Assembly: GCF_010993735.1 (NCBI RefSeq)
Contig: NZ_WQNI01000002.1
Coordinates: forward strand, 62,001-126,000
Direction of reading: 5' to 3'
Length of the DNA: 64,000 nt
From: Chelativorans alearensis
Lineage (GTDB): Bacteria > Pseudomonadota > Alphaproteobacteria > Rhizobiales > Rhizobiaceae
The translations under genes and the position numbers were made by a program. Under the pieces are notes generated by a model that did not search any database, was not told the DNA's origin, and worked only from the letters and a program-made list of their open reading frames with translations. Below, piece after piece: positions 47,481 through 57,836 of this stretch; the stretch's first letter is position 1; every line of letters begins with the position of its first letter.

Positions 47481-48070
47481 CGGTTGCCCCCGGCCGATTT
47501 GGGTCCGCGCGGGCGCGCCTTCGGGTCCGGATGTGCATCCTCATCGATCGGCTTCTGGTGGTCGAGGCCGGCGGCGGAGCTATCGAGATGCACGATGCCC
47601 TCGGCAACATCCACCTTCGGCACCGCCTCACGGGTGAAAGGGACCATGAGCGTCGGCCCGGCGTCGGGACGGATTTCGAGGATGTCGCTGGCCCCGAAAT
47701 TATGGATGGCGATCACCTTGCCGATTTCCTCCTGCGTCTCGTCGAAGACGGGCAGGCCCACCAGATCGGCGTGATAAAATTCCTCTTCCTCAAGTTCCTC
47801 CGGCAGAACGGAGCGGTCCACGAACAGGGCTTCGCCCGTCAGGGCTTCCGCTGCGTCGCGGTCCGTTACGTCGCCGAAACGAACGATCACGACATCCTTG
47901 GCGGGTCGGACGGAGGCGACGGTCAGCGCACGGCCGTCCGCGGTGAAGAGGGGACCGTAGCGGCCGAGCGCCATGGGATCGTCGGTGAAGGGTTTCACGC
48001 GCAGCTCACCACGGATGCCATGGGCCGCGCCCACGACGCCGAGCTGGACTGGATTCCTGGGTTTTGTCAT
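47477..48070 (-). CDS. rimM: ribosome maturation factor RimM
   Basis: A 197-residue 16S rRNA processing factor that binds ribosomal protein S19. N-terminal beta barrel ([20 protein letters not shown]), PRC-barrel domain ([51 protein letters not shown]) and a variable C-terminal tail. In most bacteria rpsP precedes rimM; here zapA lies upstream instead, so the usual rpsP-rimM-trmD-rplS order is broken. Confidence 0.95.
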   Translation of the reverse strand: MTKPRNPVQLGVVGAAHGIRGELRVKPFTDDPMALGRYGPLFTADGRALTVASVRPAKDVVIVRFGDVTDRDAAEALTGEALFVDRSVLPEELEEEEFYHADLVGLPVFDETQEEIGKVIAIHNFGASDILEIRPDAGPTLMVPFTREAVPKVDVAEGIVHLDSSAAGLDHQKPIDEDAHPDPKARPRGPKSAGGNR

Positions 48071-48210
48071 ATGCCGACGCTCGTCTTATGCGCTCTGCGG
48101 ATCCGGGTGGCAAATCGCCCCGCCCCGGCAATTCGGCCAGGGAGCAGCGCTCCCGCGATGGCACACGAGCAGGAAAAGGGCCAATCACCGCACGCCATGC
48201 CGCCGATAGG

Positions 48211-48570
48211 TTAGGACTTTGCCAGCTTCGATGCCACCGCCTCGATGCGGTCGGCAAGCTCGGCCAATGTGCCGGTCAGCGTGGCGTCGTTCTTGCCGGC
48301 CTTCGAGAGCGCGTCGTCGCGCGTCTTGCGCAGGGTGGCGATCTCGCTCTCCATGCCGTGGACACGCTTCTGCAACTCGGCAAACTCGTCCATCACCATG
48401 ATGCCGGCCATCACGGTGAGGCGCTGATCGCCGATTTCGCCGAAGGACTCCTTCAGATGTGCCACATAGCGGTCGAACCGCTGGGCGAGGTCGATCAGGT
48501 GTTCCTCCTGACCCTCATCGCAGGCCATGCGGTAGGCCTTGCCGTCGATGGTGACCGTTACCTGTGCCAT
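48211..48570 (-). CDS. zapA: cell division protein ZapA
   Basis: 119 residues. ZapA bundles FtsZ filaments at the division site. The N-terminal alpha/beta domain (VTVTIDGKAYRMACDEGQEE, LIDLAQRFDRYVAHLKESFG) is followed by the long coiled-coil helix (DEFAELQKRVHGMESEIATL). It follows the DUF4164 gene by 4 bases on the same strand, a pairing typical of Rhizobiales. Confidence 0.9.
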   Translation of the reverse strand: MAQVTVTIDGKAYRMACDEGQEEHLIDLAQRFDRYVAHLKESFGEIGDQRLTVMAGIMVMDEFAELQKRVHGMESEIATLRKTRDDALSKAGKNDATLTGTLAELADRIEAVASKLAKS

Positions 48571-48574
48571 GAGC

Positions 48575-48847
48575 CTATCGATCCAGGACGGCGCGGATGG
48601 TCTCCATGGCCGTCACCAGCCTGCGCGAGACCTCCCGGTTCACCTCAGCCAGGCGTTCCGCGCGCGCTTCGGACTTGTCGATCTCCTGGGCGAGGCGGGT
48701 GCGGTCAGCGCCCATGCGCTGCACTTCGGCTTCGGCTTCCGCGTAGTCCTGTTCCTTCTCGATCCGGTTATCGGCAGCAGCTTCCAGCCCCTCTATGGCT
48801 TTGCCAAGGCGGCCGATTACTTCTCTGAGTGTGGTATCACCGTTCAT
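48575..48847 (-). CDS. small coiled-coil protein (DUF4164-like)
   Basis: 90 residues, almost entirely helical: LREVIGRLGKAIEGLEAAAD, AEAEVQRMGADRTRLAQEID, ARAERLAEVNREVSRRLVTA. Matches the DUF4164 family encoded next to zapA in Rhizobiales, perhaps a ZapB-like division partner; that role is inference from context. ATG 48847 begins the conserved part (MNGDTTLREV). Divergent from tkt. Confidence 0.78.
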   Translation of the reverse strand: MNGDTTLREVIGRLGKAIEGLEAAADNRIEKEQDYAEAEAEVQRMGADRTRLAQEIDKSEARAERLAEVNREVSRRLVTAMETIRAVLDR

Positions 48848-49016
48848 TGCAACCCATTCCCAGCCCGCCCGCCTGCGAATTGTGCGCAATCATAAGATTT
48901 TACCCTTGAAAGATTACGCGGCGGATGAACCCGGCGTCAACACACTTGGCGGCTATCCCCCGATTTGCTTTTGCTTGTCGAACGGCGGCTGAACTTTCCG
49001 GCCTTGCCGCCGTTTA

Positions 49017-49044
49017 TTGACTTGGGCAGCGCACCTGCTATGTG
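49017..49044 (+). promoter_or_regulatory. tkt promoter
   Basis: TTGACT (49017-49022), 16 bases, TATGTG (49039-49044). Transcription near 49051 starts downstream of the in-frame codon at 49042, which is therefore not a usable start. Confidence 0.5.
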
Positions 49045-49110
49045 TCGCCTGCTTTCTCGGGCGACACCGCCCAATGCCTGAAAATGCCGGCAGCCGATCA
49101 GCGAGCAAAG

Positions 49111-51102
49111 ATGATTTCACGCGAAAAACACGACCGGATGGCGAACGCGATCCGCTTTTTGTCCATGGACGCCGTCGAAAAGGCGAAGTCCGGCCATCCC
49201 GGCCTGCCGATGGGTGCGGCGGATATCGCCACGGTGCTCTTTACGCGCTTCATGACGCACGACCCGAAGAACCCGCACTGGGCGGACCGCGACCGTTTCG
49301 TGCTGTCGGCGGGCCATGGGTCGATGCTGCTCTACTCGTTGCTTTACCTGCTCGGCTACGAAGACATCACCATCGACGAGATCAAGAATTTCCGCCAGCT
49401 CGGCTCGCGCACGGCCGGCCATCCCGAATATGGCGAGGCAGCGGGCATCGAGACGACCACCGGGCCGCTCGGCCAGGGCTTTGCCAATGCGGTGGGCATG
49501 GCGCTTGCCGAACGGCTGCTCAACGCCCGTTTCGGCGACGACCTCGTGGACCACTACACCTATGCGCTCGTGGGCGACGGGTGCCTGATGGAAGGCATCA
49601 GTCAGGAGGCGCTGGCGCTTGCCGGGCATCTGAGGCTCAGCAAGCTGATCGTGCTGTTCGACGACAACCAGATTTCCATCGATGGGCCGGTCTCGCTTGC
49701 CGATTCCACCGACCAGTGCGCGCGTTTCGAGGCGTCGGGCTGGAACACGATGCGGGTGGACGGGCACGACCCGGACGCCATCACAGCTGCCATCGAAGAG
49801 GCGCGCGGGTCCGACCGGCCAACGATGATCGCCTTCCGGACCACCATCGGCTGGGGTGCGCCGACCAAGGCGGGCACCAACAAGGCGCACGGCTCGCCGC
49901 TGGGTGCCGACGAGATCGCCAAGACGCGTGAGGCGCTCGGCTGGGACGCCGACCCCTTCGTCGTGCCATCGGATATCCTGGACGATTGGCGGCTTGCAGG
50001 CCTGCGCTCGGCCAAGGAGCGCAAGGCGTGGGAGACGCGGCTGGCGGCAACGGATGCGGAGACGCGCGGCGAGTTCGAGCGGCGCATGCGCGGCGACCTG
50101 CCGGAGGCGCTGCCATCGGCGATCGCCGAGTACAAGAAGAAGCTGGCGCGGGAAAACCCCAAGGTTGCCACGCGCAACGCCTCGGAGATGGCGCTCGATG
50201 TCATCAATGACTGCGTGGTGGAGACCATTGGCGGGTCGGCGGACCTGACCGGCTCCAACAATACCAAGACAAGCCAGACGGTGGATGTGACGCCGGGCGA
50301 CTATTCCGGCCGCTATATCCGTTACGGCATCCGTGAGCATGGCATGGCGGCGGCGATGAACGGCATTGCGCTGCATGGCGGCCTCATTCCTTATGGCGGC
50401 ACGTTCCTCACCTTTTCCGACTATGCGCGGCCGGCCATGCGGCTTGCCTCGCTGATGGGCATCCGCACCATCTTCGTCATGACGCACGATTCCATCGGGC
50501 TGGGCGAGGATGGGCCGACGCACCAGCCGGTGGAGCATCTGGCGGCGCTCAGGGCGATCCCGAACCACCGCGTCTTCCGCCCGGCCGACCCGGTGGAGAC
50601 CGTCGAATGCTGGCAGCTTGCCCTCGAATCGAAGAAGGCGCCCTCCACCCTGGCACTGACGCGGCAGAAGCTGGAGCCGGTGCGCCACGAGTACCGGGAG
50701 GAGAACCTGTGCGCGCGCGGTGCCTATGAGCTCTTGCCCGCCGGCGACGAGGCGAAGGTGACGCTTTTCGCCAGCGGTTCGGAAGTCGAGATCGCGGTCG
50801 CCGCGAAGGCGCTTCTGGAAGAGCGAGGGCACCCGACGCGCGTCGTCTCGGTGCCTTGCTTCGAGCTGTTCGAGGCGCAGGACGAAGATTATCGCGAGGC
50901 GATCATCGGCAAGGCGCCGGTGCGCGTCGCCGTGGAGGCCGGCATCCGCCAAGGCTGGGATCGTTTCATCGGCTCCGACGGCGCCTTCATCGGCATGACC
51001 GGCTTCGGCGCCAGTGCGCCGGCGCCGGATCTCTACAAGCATTTCGGGATTACGGCAGAGGCCGTAGTGGCGGCGGCGGAAGCACGCTTAGCCACCACTT
51101 AA
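49111..51102 (+). CDS. tkt: transketolase
   Basis: A thiamine-diphosphate enzyme moving two-carbon units between sugar phosphates. 663 residues from ATG 49111 ([20 protein letters not shown]). Motifs: [34 protein letters not shown], the ThDP motif [14 protein letters not shown]...[34 protein letters not shown] and [19 protein letters not shown]. An ATG at 49084 would add nine residues. First gene of the tkt-gap-pgk-fba cluster. Confidence 0.96.
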   Translation: MISREKHDRMANAIRFLSMDAVEKAKSGHPGLPMGAADIATVLFTRFMTHDPKNPHWADRDRFVLSAGHGSMLLYSLLYLLGYEDITIDEIKNFRQLGSRTAGHPEYGEAAGIETTTGPLGQGFANAVGMALAERLLNARFGDDLVDHYTYALVGDGCLMEGISQEALALAGHLRLSKLIVLFDDNQISIDGPVSLADSTDQCARFEASGWNTMRVDGHDPDAITAAIEEARGSDRPTMIAFRTTIGWGAPTKAGTNKAHGSPLGADEIAKTREALGWDADPFVVPSDILDDWRLAGLRSAKERKAWETRLAATDAETRGEFERRMRGDLPEALPSAIAEYKKKLARENPKVATRNASEMALDVINDCVVETIGGSADLTGSNNTKTSQTVDVTPGDYSGRYIRYGIREHGMAAAMNGIALHGGLIPYGGTFLTFSDYARPAMRLASLMGIRTIFVMTHDSIGLGEDGPTHQPVEHLAALRAIPNHRVFRPADPVETVECWQLALESKKAPSTLALTRQKLEPVRHEYREENLCARGAYELLPAGDEAKVTLFASGSEVEIAVAAKALLEERGHPTRVVSVPCFELFEAQDEDYREAIIGKAPVRVAVEAGIRQGWDRFIGSDGAFIGMTGFGASAPAPDLYKHFGITAEAVVAAAEARLATT

Positions 51103-51234
51103 GAATTTTTAAGGCGCGACGCTGGACCACACTTTGGTGTCGGCAAAGCCTGTTATTCTGTGTCGGGCGTCGCTATTAAGCGGCGTCTTCCCGCCGTGCC
51201 TTTGGGCACGCATCACGTTCGCCGGAGGTAGTTC

Positions 51235-52248
51235 ATGACCGTTAAAGTAGCCGTCAACGGATTTGGCCGCATCGGCCGCAACATCGTGCGCGCCATCTAT
51301 GAGTCCGGCCGCAAGGATATCGACATCGTCGCCGTCAACGATCTCGGTCCGGTGGAGACCAATGCGCATCTTCTGCGCTATGACAGCGTGCACGGCCGTT
51401 TCCCCGGCGATGTGAAGGTTGAGGGCGATACGATCGTTGTCGGCTCCGACTCCTTCAAGGTGCTGGCCGAGCGGGATCCCACGAAGCTGCCGTGGAAGGA
51501 TCTCGATATCGACATCGTGCTCGAATGCACGGGCATCTTCACCTCCAAGGAAAAGGCTTCCGCGCATCTGACGGCCGGTGCCAAGCGCGTGCTCGTCTCC
51601 GCACCCTCGGACGGCGCAGACCTCACGGTGGTCTACGGTGTCAACCACGACAAGATCACCGCCGAGCACCGCGTTATTTCCAACGCCTCCTGCACCACCA
51701 ACTGCCTGGCCCCGGTCGCCAAGGTGCTGAACGATGCCTTCGGCATCGAGAGGGGTTTCATGACCACGATCCATGCCTATACGGGCGACCAGCCGACGCT
51801 GGATACCATGCACAAGGATCTCTACCGCGCCCGCGCGGCGGCCATGTCCATGATCCCCACGTCCACGGGTGCGGCCCGTGCCGTGGGCCTGGTGCTGCCG
51901 GAACTCAACGGCAAGCTCGACGGCGTATCGATCCGCGTGCCGACGCCCAACGTCTCCGTCATCGACTTCAAGTTCGTGCCGAAGAAGAAGGTGACGGTCG
52001 AAGAGGTGAACCAGGCGCTGGTGGCGGCGACCAAGGATGGGCCGCTCAAGGGCATTCTCGCCTATACGGACGAGAAGCTGGTCTCCGTGGACCTCAACCA
52101 TAACGACGCTTCCTCGACCTTTGCACTCGATCAGACCAAGGTGATCGAGGGCGAATTGGTCAGGGTGATGTCCTGGTACGACAACGAGTGGGGCTTCTCC
52201 AACCGTATGGCCGACACGGCGGTGGCCTTCGGCAAGACGATCGGCTGA
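51235..52248 (+). CDS. gap: glyceraldehyde-3-phosphate dehydrogenase
   Basis: 337 residues, phosphorylating NAD-dependent enzyme of glycolysis/gluconeogenesis. NAD-binding [17 protein letters not shown], catalytic C153 in [16 protein letters not shown], the Cys-activating His in [16 protein letters not shown], and [13 protein letters not shown] near the end. 132 bases after tkt. A strong ribosome-binding site (cggaggta) precedes the ATG, and a terminator follows the stop. Confidence 0.98.
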   Translation: MTVKVAVNGFGRIGRNIVRAIYESGRKDIDIVAVNDLGPVETNAHLLRYDSVHGRFPGDVKVEGDTIVVGSDSFKVLAERDPTKLPWKDLDIDIVLECTGIFTSKEKASAHLTAGAKRVLVSAPSDGADLTVVYGVNHDKITAEHRVISNASCTTNCLAPVAKVLNDAFGIERGFMTTIHAYTGDQPTLDTMHKDLYRARAAAMSMIPTSTGAARAVGLVLPELNGKLDGVSIRVPTPNVSVIDFKFVPKKKVTVEEVNQALVAATKDGPLKGILAYTDEKLVSVDLNHNDASSTFALDQTKVIEGELVRVMSWYDNEWGFSNRMADTAVAFGKTIG

Positions 52249-52276
52249 TTAAGCCTTCTTTCCGGTTTTCTGCCAT

Positions 52277-52305
52277 AACGCCCGGCCAAGCGGCCGGGCG
52301 TTTTT
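52277..52305 (+). terminator. intrinsic terminator after gap
   Basis: AACGCCCGGCC, loop aagc, GGCCGGGCGTT (stem 52277-52302), then T-run to 52305. A strong hairpin 28 bases after the gap stop, so gap and the antiporter gene are separate transcription units. Confidence 0.9.
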
Positions 52306-52371
52306 CTTTGGCTCTTGCCTATACTGCCCATTCACCGCAATTTGGCCTCGAATCGCATTTCAGAGAGGGTA

Positions 52372-54225
52372 ATGGATCAAGGCATCTACCTGATAACGCT
52401 CATCGGCACCGCACTAGTGCTGTTTGCTGCGTTCTCCAGCCTGATCGCCTTTCGCTTCGGCGCGCCATTGCTGCTCGTCTTCCTCGGCATTGGCCTTGCC
52501 GCGGGCACGGACGGGCTGGGGCTCGACTTCGACAACGCCTCGGTGGCTTTTTTCATCGGCTCGCTGGCGCTGGCGGTGATCCTGTTCGATTCCGGTTTCG
52601 GCACGTCCTTCGCCAGCTTTCGCGCCGCGGCACTCCCCGCCATCATCCTTGCCACGTTCGGCGTTCTCTTGACGGCGGGGCTGGTGGGGGTTGCCACCCA
52701 CTACGTGGTGGGCTTCGATTGGCTGGAATCCTTCCTGCTCGGCGCCGCCGTCGCCTCCACCGACGCGGCCGCCGTCTTCTTCCTGCTGCGCGTCGGCAAT
52801 ATCTTCGTGCGCGACCGCGTGCGCTCGACCCTGGAGGTGGAGTCGGGATCGAACGACCCGATGGCGATCTTCCTCACCCTTTCCCTCGTCAGCCTGATCG
52901 CCGCCGGCGCGCCGCTGGAGCCGGGCCAGCTTGCCGGCGACGTGGCGCTCGGCTTCCTGCTGCAGATGGGCATTGGGCTTGCCGCCGGGCTTGCCGGCGG
53001 CTACCTGATCGTGCGGCTGGTCATGCGGCTCAAGCTCGAGCAGGGGCTCGTGCCCATCTTCGTGCTCGCGCTGTCGCTCCTGGTCTTCGCCCTTACCGGC
53101 GCGCTCGGCGGCTCCGGGTTTCTCGCCGTCTACGTGGCGGGGCTCGTGGCCGGCAATGCGCAGATGCGCTCGACGGGGATGCTGAAGCGGTTCCAGGATG
53201 GGGTGACGTGGCTGGCGCAGATCATCATGTTCCTGGTGCTGGGGCTTTTCGCCACACCCTCGCAGTTCGCCGAGATCGCGCTGCCGGCGCTGTTCATCGG
53301 GCTGTTCCTCATCTTCATCGCCCGGCCGGTGGCCGTCGCGCTGTGCCTAGCGCCGTTCCGCTTCTCGCGCGCCGAGACGGCCTTCATCTCATGGGTGGGG
53401 CTGCGTGGCGCCGTCTCCATCCTGCTCGCCATCACGCCGCTCATCGATGAGCTGGAAGGCGGCCGCAGCCTGTTCAACATCGTCTTCATCATCGTGCTCG
53501 TTTCGCTGCTGGTGCAAGGCTGGAGCGTCGGGCCACTCGCCCACCGGCTCGGGCTGGTCGTGCCGACACGCACCGGGCCGGTGGACAAGGTGGAGCTGGA
53601 ACTGCCGGGCTCGGCGCATCACGAGCTCTTGGCCTATCGCGTCGTCGCCGGCAGCCCGGTCGAACGCGGTGAGCGCATCCCCCGCTGGGCGCGTCCCTCT
53701 CTCGTGGTGCGCGACGGTCGCTCGATGGGCTTTCACTATGCCGGCAGGCTGCAGGCGGGCGACCGCATCTATATCTTCGTGCCCGACCGCTATCCCAGAC
53801 TGCTCGACCGGCTTTTCGCAAGTCCGGCGAGGGTGGATCCGGAGGATGCTGAGTTCTTCGGCGCCTTCGCGGTGGACCCGGAGCGCCCCGCCGCCGACAT
53901 CGAGGCCGCCTATGCACTCGGCCTCGATGCGGAGGATCAGGCGCTTTCCATCGCCGAATTCGTGCGCAAACGGTTGGGCGGACGGGCGGAGTATGGCGAC
54001 CGCGTGCCACTCGGCAGTATCGAGTTGATCGTGCGCGAGGTGAACGAGGAAGGCCGTATCGTCGGCATCGGGCTGTCCGTCGACCCGCCCGCGCAGCCCG
54101 CCAAGGTGCCGGTCTTTATGAGCGTCGGCGAGGCGGCGGAGCGGCTTTGGGTATTCTTCCGGCGCTGGTGGAAAGACCGGCGCCGGCGCGCGCCGACGGA
54201 GACGGCCGAGCTGCCGGACGAGTGA
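52372..54225 (+). CDS. potassium/proton antiporter (CvrA / NhaP2 type)
   Basis: 617 residues. Residues 1-~395 form a cation:proton antiporter-1 membrane domain of about 13 helices. The ion-binding region [16 protein letters not shown] and [17 protein letters not shown] carry the conserved aspartates. The C-terminal half has a TrkA-C-like regulatory domain ([39 protein letters not shown]) and a third CorC/HlyC-associated transporter domain ([19 protein letters not shown]). This is the K+/H+ antiporter architecture of CvrA. ATG 52372 follows agagaggg. Inserted between gap and pgk. Confidence 0.92.
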   Translation: MDQGIYLITLIGTALVLFAAFSSLIAFRFGAPLLLVFLGIGLAAGTDGLGLDFDNASVAFFIGSLALAVILFDSGFGTSFASFRAAALPAIILATFGVLLTAGLVGVATHYVVGFDWLESFLLGAAVASTDAAAVFFLLRVGNIFVRDRVRSTLEVESGSNDPMAIFLTLSLVSLIAAGAPLEPGQLAGDVALGFLLQMGIGLAAGLAGGYLIVRLVMRLKLEQGLVPIFVLALSLLVFALTGALGGSGFLAVYVAGLVAGNAQMRSTGMLKRFQDGVTWLAQIIMFLVLGLFATPSQFAEIALPALFIGLFLIFIARPVAVALCLAPFRFSRAETAFISWVGLRGAVSILLAITPLIDELEGGRSLFNIVFIIVLVSLLVQGWSVGPLAHRLGLVVPTRTGPVDKVELELPGSAHHELLAYRVVAGSPVERGERIPRWARPSLVVRDGRSMGFHYAGRLQAGDRIYIFVPDRYPRLLDRLFASPARVDPEDAEFFGAFAVDPERPAADIEAAYALGLDAEDQALSIAEFVRKRLGGRAEYGDRVPLGSIELIVREVNEEGRIVGIGLSVDPPAQPAKVPVFMSVGEAAERLWVFFRRWWKDRRRRAPTETAELPDE

Positions 54226-54233
54226 TAGCGGTC

Positions 54234-54261
54234 TTGCCTCGCGCGCCGTGGCCTGTATGTT
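54234..54261 (+). promoter_or_regulatory. possible pgk promoter
   Basis: TTGCCT (54234-54239), 16 bases, TATGTT (54256-54261), 38 bases before the pgk ATG. Moderate match only. Confidence 0.4.
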
Positions 54262-54298
54262 CGCCAGCGCAATCACCACATTTCGAGGCAGCAGATCG

Positions 54299-55495
54299 AT
54301 GGCCGACTTCAGAACCCTGGACGACCTCAAGGATATCGCCGGCAAGCGCGTGCTTGTGCGTGTCGACTTGAATGTGCCGATGAAGGAAGGCGCGGTGACC
54401 GATGCGACGCGCATCGAGCGGATCGCCCCGACCATCATCGGGCTTTCCGACCGCGGGGCAAAGGTCATCCTGCTCGCTCATTTCGGGCGGCCGAAGGGGA
54501 AACCGGCCGCGGAGTTCTCGCTCAAACCGGTGGCCAACGCCGTTGAAGCCACGCTCGACCGTCGCATCTATTTTACCGCCGACTGCGTGGGCGAGGCCGC
54601 CAAGGAGGCCGTAGACGAGATGAGCGATGGCGACATCCTGCTTCTCGAGAACACGCGCTTTCACCCCGGCGAGGAGAAGAACGACACGGACTTCGCCAAG
54701 GCGCTCGCAGAGAACGGCGATATCTATGTGAACGACGCCTTCTCCGCCGCCCACCGCGCGCATGCTTCCACTGAAGGCCTTGCGCATCTCCTGCCGGCCT
54801 ATGCCGGGCGTACCATGCAAGCGGAACTGGAGGCGCTGGAGAAGGGGCTGGGCCAGCCGAAGCGGCCGGTGCTGGCGATCGTCGGCGGCGCCAAGGTCTC
54901 CACCAAGATCGACCTGCTCCTGAACCTTGTAAAGAAGGTGGACGGGCTGGTGATCGGCGGCGGCATGGCCAATACCTTCCTCGCCGCGCGCGGCACGAAG
55001 GTCGGCAAATCGCTGTGCGAGCATGATCTCGCCGAAACGGCCAAGCAGATCATGATCGACGCGGCCACCGCCGGCTGTGCGCTTATCCTGCCGGTGGATG
55101 CAGTGGTGGCGAAGAAGTTCGAGGCGGGGGCGGAGAGCGAGGTGGTCGACGTGTCCGCCGTGCCCGAGGATGCGATGATCCTCGATGTCGGGCCGAAGAG
55201 CATCGAAGCGGTCAACGAATGGCTCGACCGGGCCGACACTGTGGTGTGGAACGGGCCGTTGGGCGCATTCGAGATCAAACCGTTCGACAAGGCGACCGTG
55301 GCCGCCGCGCGCCATGCGGCGGAGCGCACGCGCGAGGGGCTTCTCGTTTCAGTCGCCGGAGGCGGAGATACGGTGGCCGCCCTCAATCAGGCTGGCGTGG
55401 CCGACGATTTCACCTATGTGTCGACGGCAGGCGGCGCTTTCCTGGAGTGGATGGAGGGCAAGATGCTGCCCGGTGTGGCGGCGCTATCGAAATAA
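54299..55495 (+). CDS. pgk: phosphoglycerate kinase
   Basis: 398 residues. Reversible transfer of phosphate between 1,3-bisphosphoglycerate and ADP. Motifs: [90 protein letters not shown] and the C-terminal ATP site [18 protein letters not shown] 54299 begins the conserved N-terminus; the upstream in-frame ATG (54248) lies within the predicted promoter. Confidence 0.97.
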   Translation: MADFRTLDDLKDIAGKRVLVRVDLNVPMKEGAVTDATRIERIAPTIIGLSDRGAKVILLAHFGRPKGKPAAEFSLKPVANAVEATLDRRIYFTADCVGEAAKEAVDEMSDGDILLLENTRFHPGEEKNDTDFAKALAENGDIYVNDAFSAAHRAHASTEGLAHLLPAYAGRTMQAELEALEKGLGQPKRPVLAIVGGAKVSTKIDLLLNLVKKVDGLVIGGGMANTFLAARGTKVGKSLCEHDLAETAKQIMIDAATAGCALILPVDAVVAKKFEAGAESEVVDVSAVPEDAMILDVGPKSIEAVNEWLDRADTVVWNGPLGAFEIKPFDKATVAAARHAAERTREGLLVSVAGGGDTVAALNQAGVADDFTYVSTAGGAFLEWMEGKMLPGVAALSK

Positions 55496-55601
55496 GGCAA
55501 AGTTTCTTTTTATTTCAATCGATTAGGGGACTTCGACCCGCATTCCGTTTTGTCCTTTCATCTGGTAACGGCTTCTAGAGCGTGTATAGGAGGCATGGAA
55601 G

Positions 55602-56627
55602 ATGAGCGAACGGCTTGAAGACATCGCCGCCAGGATGACAGCTGGCGGCAAGGGTATTCTGGCGGCGGACGAAAGCACAGGAACCATCAAGAAGCGTCTC
55701 GATTCGATCGGTGTGGAATCCACCGCCGAGACGCGCCGCGACTATCGGGAAATGCTGTTTTCCGCCGAAGAGGCGATGAGGAACCACATCTCCGGCGTCA
55801 TCCTCTATGACGAGACGGTCCGCCAGCAGGCGAGGGACGGGACGCCGCTGGTGGAGATCATCGCCAGCTCGGGCGCTGTCCCCGGCATCAAGGTGGACAA
55901 GGGCGCGAAGCCTCTGGCGGGGCTCCCGGACGAGAAGATCACCGAGGGGCTGGACGGCTTGCGCGAGCGGCTTGCCGAATACTACGAACTCGGCGCGCGC
56001 TTCGCCAAGTGGCGAGGCGTCATCGCCATTTCCGACGATTTGCCGATATGGGGCGCGGTGAAGCAGAACGCCCAGGCATTGGCGCGCTATGCGGCGCTTT
56101 GCCAGGAGGCGGGGATCGTGCCTATCGTCGAGCCGGAAGTGCTGATGGACGGGGCGCCCGGCGACCATTCCATCGACCGCTGCTACACGGTCACCGAATG
56201 GGTGCTGAAGACGGTGTTCCAGGAGCTCTACGACGCCCGCGTCTCGCTGGAAGGCATGGTGCTGAAGCCGAACATGGTCATCGACGGCAAGAACGCCCGC
56301 AAGGCGAGCCGCGAGGAAGTGGCAGAGAAGACGGTGCGTTGCCTGAAGGCCACCGTGCCGGCGGCCGTGCCCGGCATCGCGTTTCTCTCCGGCGGCCAGT
56401 CGGACGAGGAGGCGACGGCGCACCTGTCCGCCATGAACGCCGGATACGACGTGCCATGGACGCTGACCTTCTCCTATGGCCGTGCGCTGCAGGCGGCGGC
56501 GCTGAAGGCTTGGGGCGGCAGGCAGGAGAACGTCGCCGCCGGTCAGCGCGCCTTCGCCCACCGCGCAAAGATGAACGGGCTTGCCGCACGCGGCGATTGG
56601 AAAGAAGAGCTGGAGAAGGCTGCCTGA
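55602..56627 (+). CDS. fba: class I fructose-bisphosphate aldolase
   Basis: 341 residues, Schiff-base (class I, animal-like) aldolase. Motifs: GILAADESTGTIKKRLDSIG, SGVILYDETVRQQA, KVDKGAKPLAG, AKWRGVIAISDDLP, PIVEPEVLMDG and the catalytic lysine K222 in EGMVLKPNMVIDG, then FLSGGQSDEEATAHLSAMN and LTFSYGRALQAAALKAW. Rhizobia commonly carry this class I form beside pgk. AGGAGG lies eight bases before the ATG. A 14-bp inverted repeat follows the stop. Confidence 0.95.
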   Translation: MSERLEDIAARMTAGGKGILAADESTGTIKKRLDSIGVESTAETRRDYREMLFSAEEAMRNHISGVILYDETVRQQARDGTPLVEIIASSGAVPGIKVDKGAKPLAGLPDEKITEGLDGLRERLAEYYELGARFAKWRGVIAISDDLPIWGAVKQNAQALARYAALCQEAGIVPIVEPEVLMDGAPGDHSIDRCYTVTEWVLKTVFQELYDARVSLEGMVLKPNMVIDGKNARKASREEVAEKTVRCLKATVPAAVPGIAFLSGGQSDEEATAHLSAMNAGYDVPWTLTFSYGRALQAAALKAWGGRQENVAAGQRAFAHRAKMNGLAARGDWKEELEKAA

Positions 56628-56631
56628 GCCA

Positions 56632-56667
56632 AGTCGCGCTCAGCCGCGGCCGTGGCTGAGCGCGACT
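56632..56667. terminator. 14-bp perfect inverted repeat after fba
   Basis: AGTCGCGCTCAGCC (56632-56645) and its exact complement (56654-56667) around an 8-base loop. It starts five bases after the fba stop and lies over the last codons of the convergent small gene. Long enough to stop polymerase, although no T-run follows. Confidence 0.55.
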
Positions 56668-56804
56668 GTGAGCATGATGGCGGCGAGCGCCACGATGGCG
56701 AGCTTCCAGAAATCGCTGCGTTTTTTCAGGCCGGGAAGGCCGAGCGGCCGGATGATATGCAGGATCATCATGGCCACGATCAGAAGCGAGAGGATTTTTG
56801 TCAT
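56640..56804 (-). CDS. small two-helix membrane protein
   Basis: 54 residues. MTKILSLLIVAMMILHIIRP and FWKLAIVALAAIMLTVALSH form two hydrophobic helices joined by a basic loop (GLPGLKKRSD). Positive-inside rule puts the loop in the cytoplasm. No function recognised. A longer in-frame start at 56864 adds a non-conserved polar stretch and is rejected. Its C-terminus is encoded within the inverted repeat after fba. Confidence 0.6.
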   Translation of the reverse strand: MTKILSLLIVAMMILHIIRPLGLPGLKKRSDFWKLAIVALAAIMLTVALSHGRG

Positions 56805-56960
56805 CGGGCGCCCGGCACTGGGTGAAGGTTCGCCCTTGTGCCCTCCTTTCGACCGCCGTGTCAAAAGCGGTTGCCGCGCTCAACGCTTCACCAGAAGCAG
56901 CTTGACCTGGCGCCGGCGGCGCCGCAGGTTCCGGCCGAATGAAACGATCGAGGTGAGACC

Positions 56961-57752
56961 ATGGCACTGGACGGAAAGACGGCAATCGTGACGGGCGCTG
57001 CCGGCGGCATCGGCTATGCCATCGCCGAGCGCTTCCTGCGCGAGGGTGTGCGGGTGGTGATCGCGGATGTCGACGCCGAGAAGGGCGCCAAGGCGATCAA
57101 GGATCTGGAGAAGCTCGGCGAGGTCGATTTCGTCAAGACAGACGTGGGGAAGAGCCTCGACGTGCACAATCTCGTCGCCTCGACCATCGATTCGCTGGGC
57201 GATATCGATATCCTGGTCAACAATGCCGGCGTCGTGCACGGTGCGGATTTCCTCGATCTCAAGGAAGAGGACTTCGACCGGGTGTTGCGGATAAACCTGA
57301 AAGGCGCCTTCCTGGTGGGCCAAGCGGTCGCCCGCTATATGGTCGACAAGGTAAAAGGTGGTGGGGCGCCCGGTGTCGTCATCAATATGTCGTCGGTCAA
57401 TGCTGTCTTCGCCATTGCCAACCAGGTGCCTTATTCCGTCTCCAAGGGCGGCATGAACCAGCTCACCAAGGTCATGGCGCTGTCGCTCGCCCCGCACGGC
57501 ATCCGCGTCAACGCCATCGGGCCAGGCTCCATTATGACGGAGATGCTGGCAAGCGTGAATGCCGACCCGGCGGCTCGCGACCGTATCCTCTCCCGCACGC
57601 CCCTGGGGCGCATCGGCGATCCGCGGGAAATCGCCTCCATCGCCGCGTTCCTCGCCTCCGACGATGCCAGCTACATAACCGGCCAGACCATCTACGCCGA
57701 CGGTGGGCGGCTGCCGCTCAACTACACAGTCGAGGTGCAGCCGCAGGAGTAG
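56961..57752 (+). CDS. short-chain dehydrogenase/reductase
   Basis: 263 residues, classical SDR. Cofactor motif TGAAGGIGYAIAERF (TGxxxGIG), NNAGVVHG, catalytic serine in INMSSVNAVF, and YSVSK (Y and K of the active site). D in VVIADVDAEK at the end of strand 2 predicts NAD rather than NADP preference. Substrate unknown; glucose-dehydrogenase/FabG-like by overall sequence. AGGTGAG ribosome-binding site. Confidence 0.9.
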   Translation: MALDGKTAIVTGAAGGIGYAIAERFLREGVRVVIADVDAEKGAKAIKDLEKLGEVDFVKTDVGKSLDVHNLVASTIDSLGDIDILVNNAGVVHGADFLDLKEEDFDRVLRINLKGAFLVGQAVARYMVDKVKGGGAPGVVINMSSVNAVFAIANQVPYSVSKGGMNQLTKVMALSLAPHGIRVNAIGPGSIMTEMLASVNADPAARDRILSRTPLGRIGDPREIASIAAFLASDDASYITGQTIYADGGRLPLNYTVEVQPQE

Positions 57753-57764
57753 GCGACCCTGCAA

Positions 57765-57775
57765 GGCTCCTGACA
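57765..57775 (+). promoter_or_regulatory. GGCTCCTGACA motif, possible operator
   Basis: The 10-mer GGCTCCTGAC also occurs at 58647-58656 inside the palindrome before the VOC gene. It lies 62 bases before the DUF1127 gene. Shared-regulator site is an inference. Confidence 0.35.
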
Positions 57776-57836
57776 AAACGCTGGCAGTACGGCCGTGCGA
57801 TACTCCTCCGGCAATCACGTTGGAGGATGAGAGGCC

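Noticed and set aside
48071-48210. Possible 6S RNA next to zapA
   Set aside because: The position is right for 6S RNA, but only a 6-bp hairpin (gggagc/gctccc) is visible and the long, bulged double-stranded rod of 6S is not.
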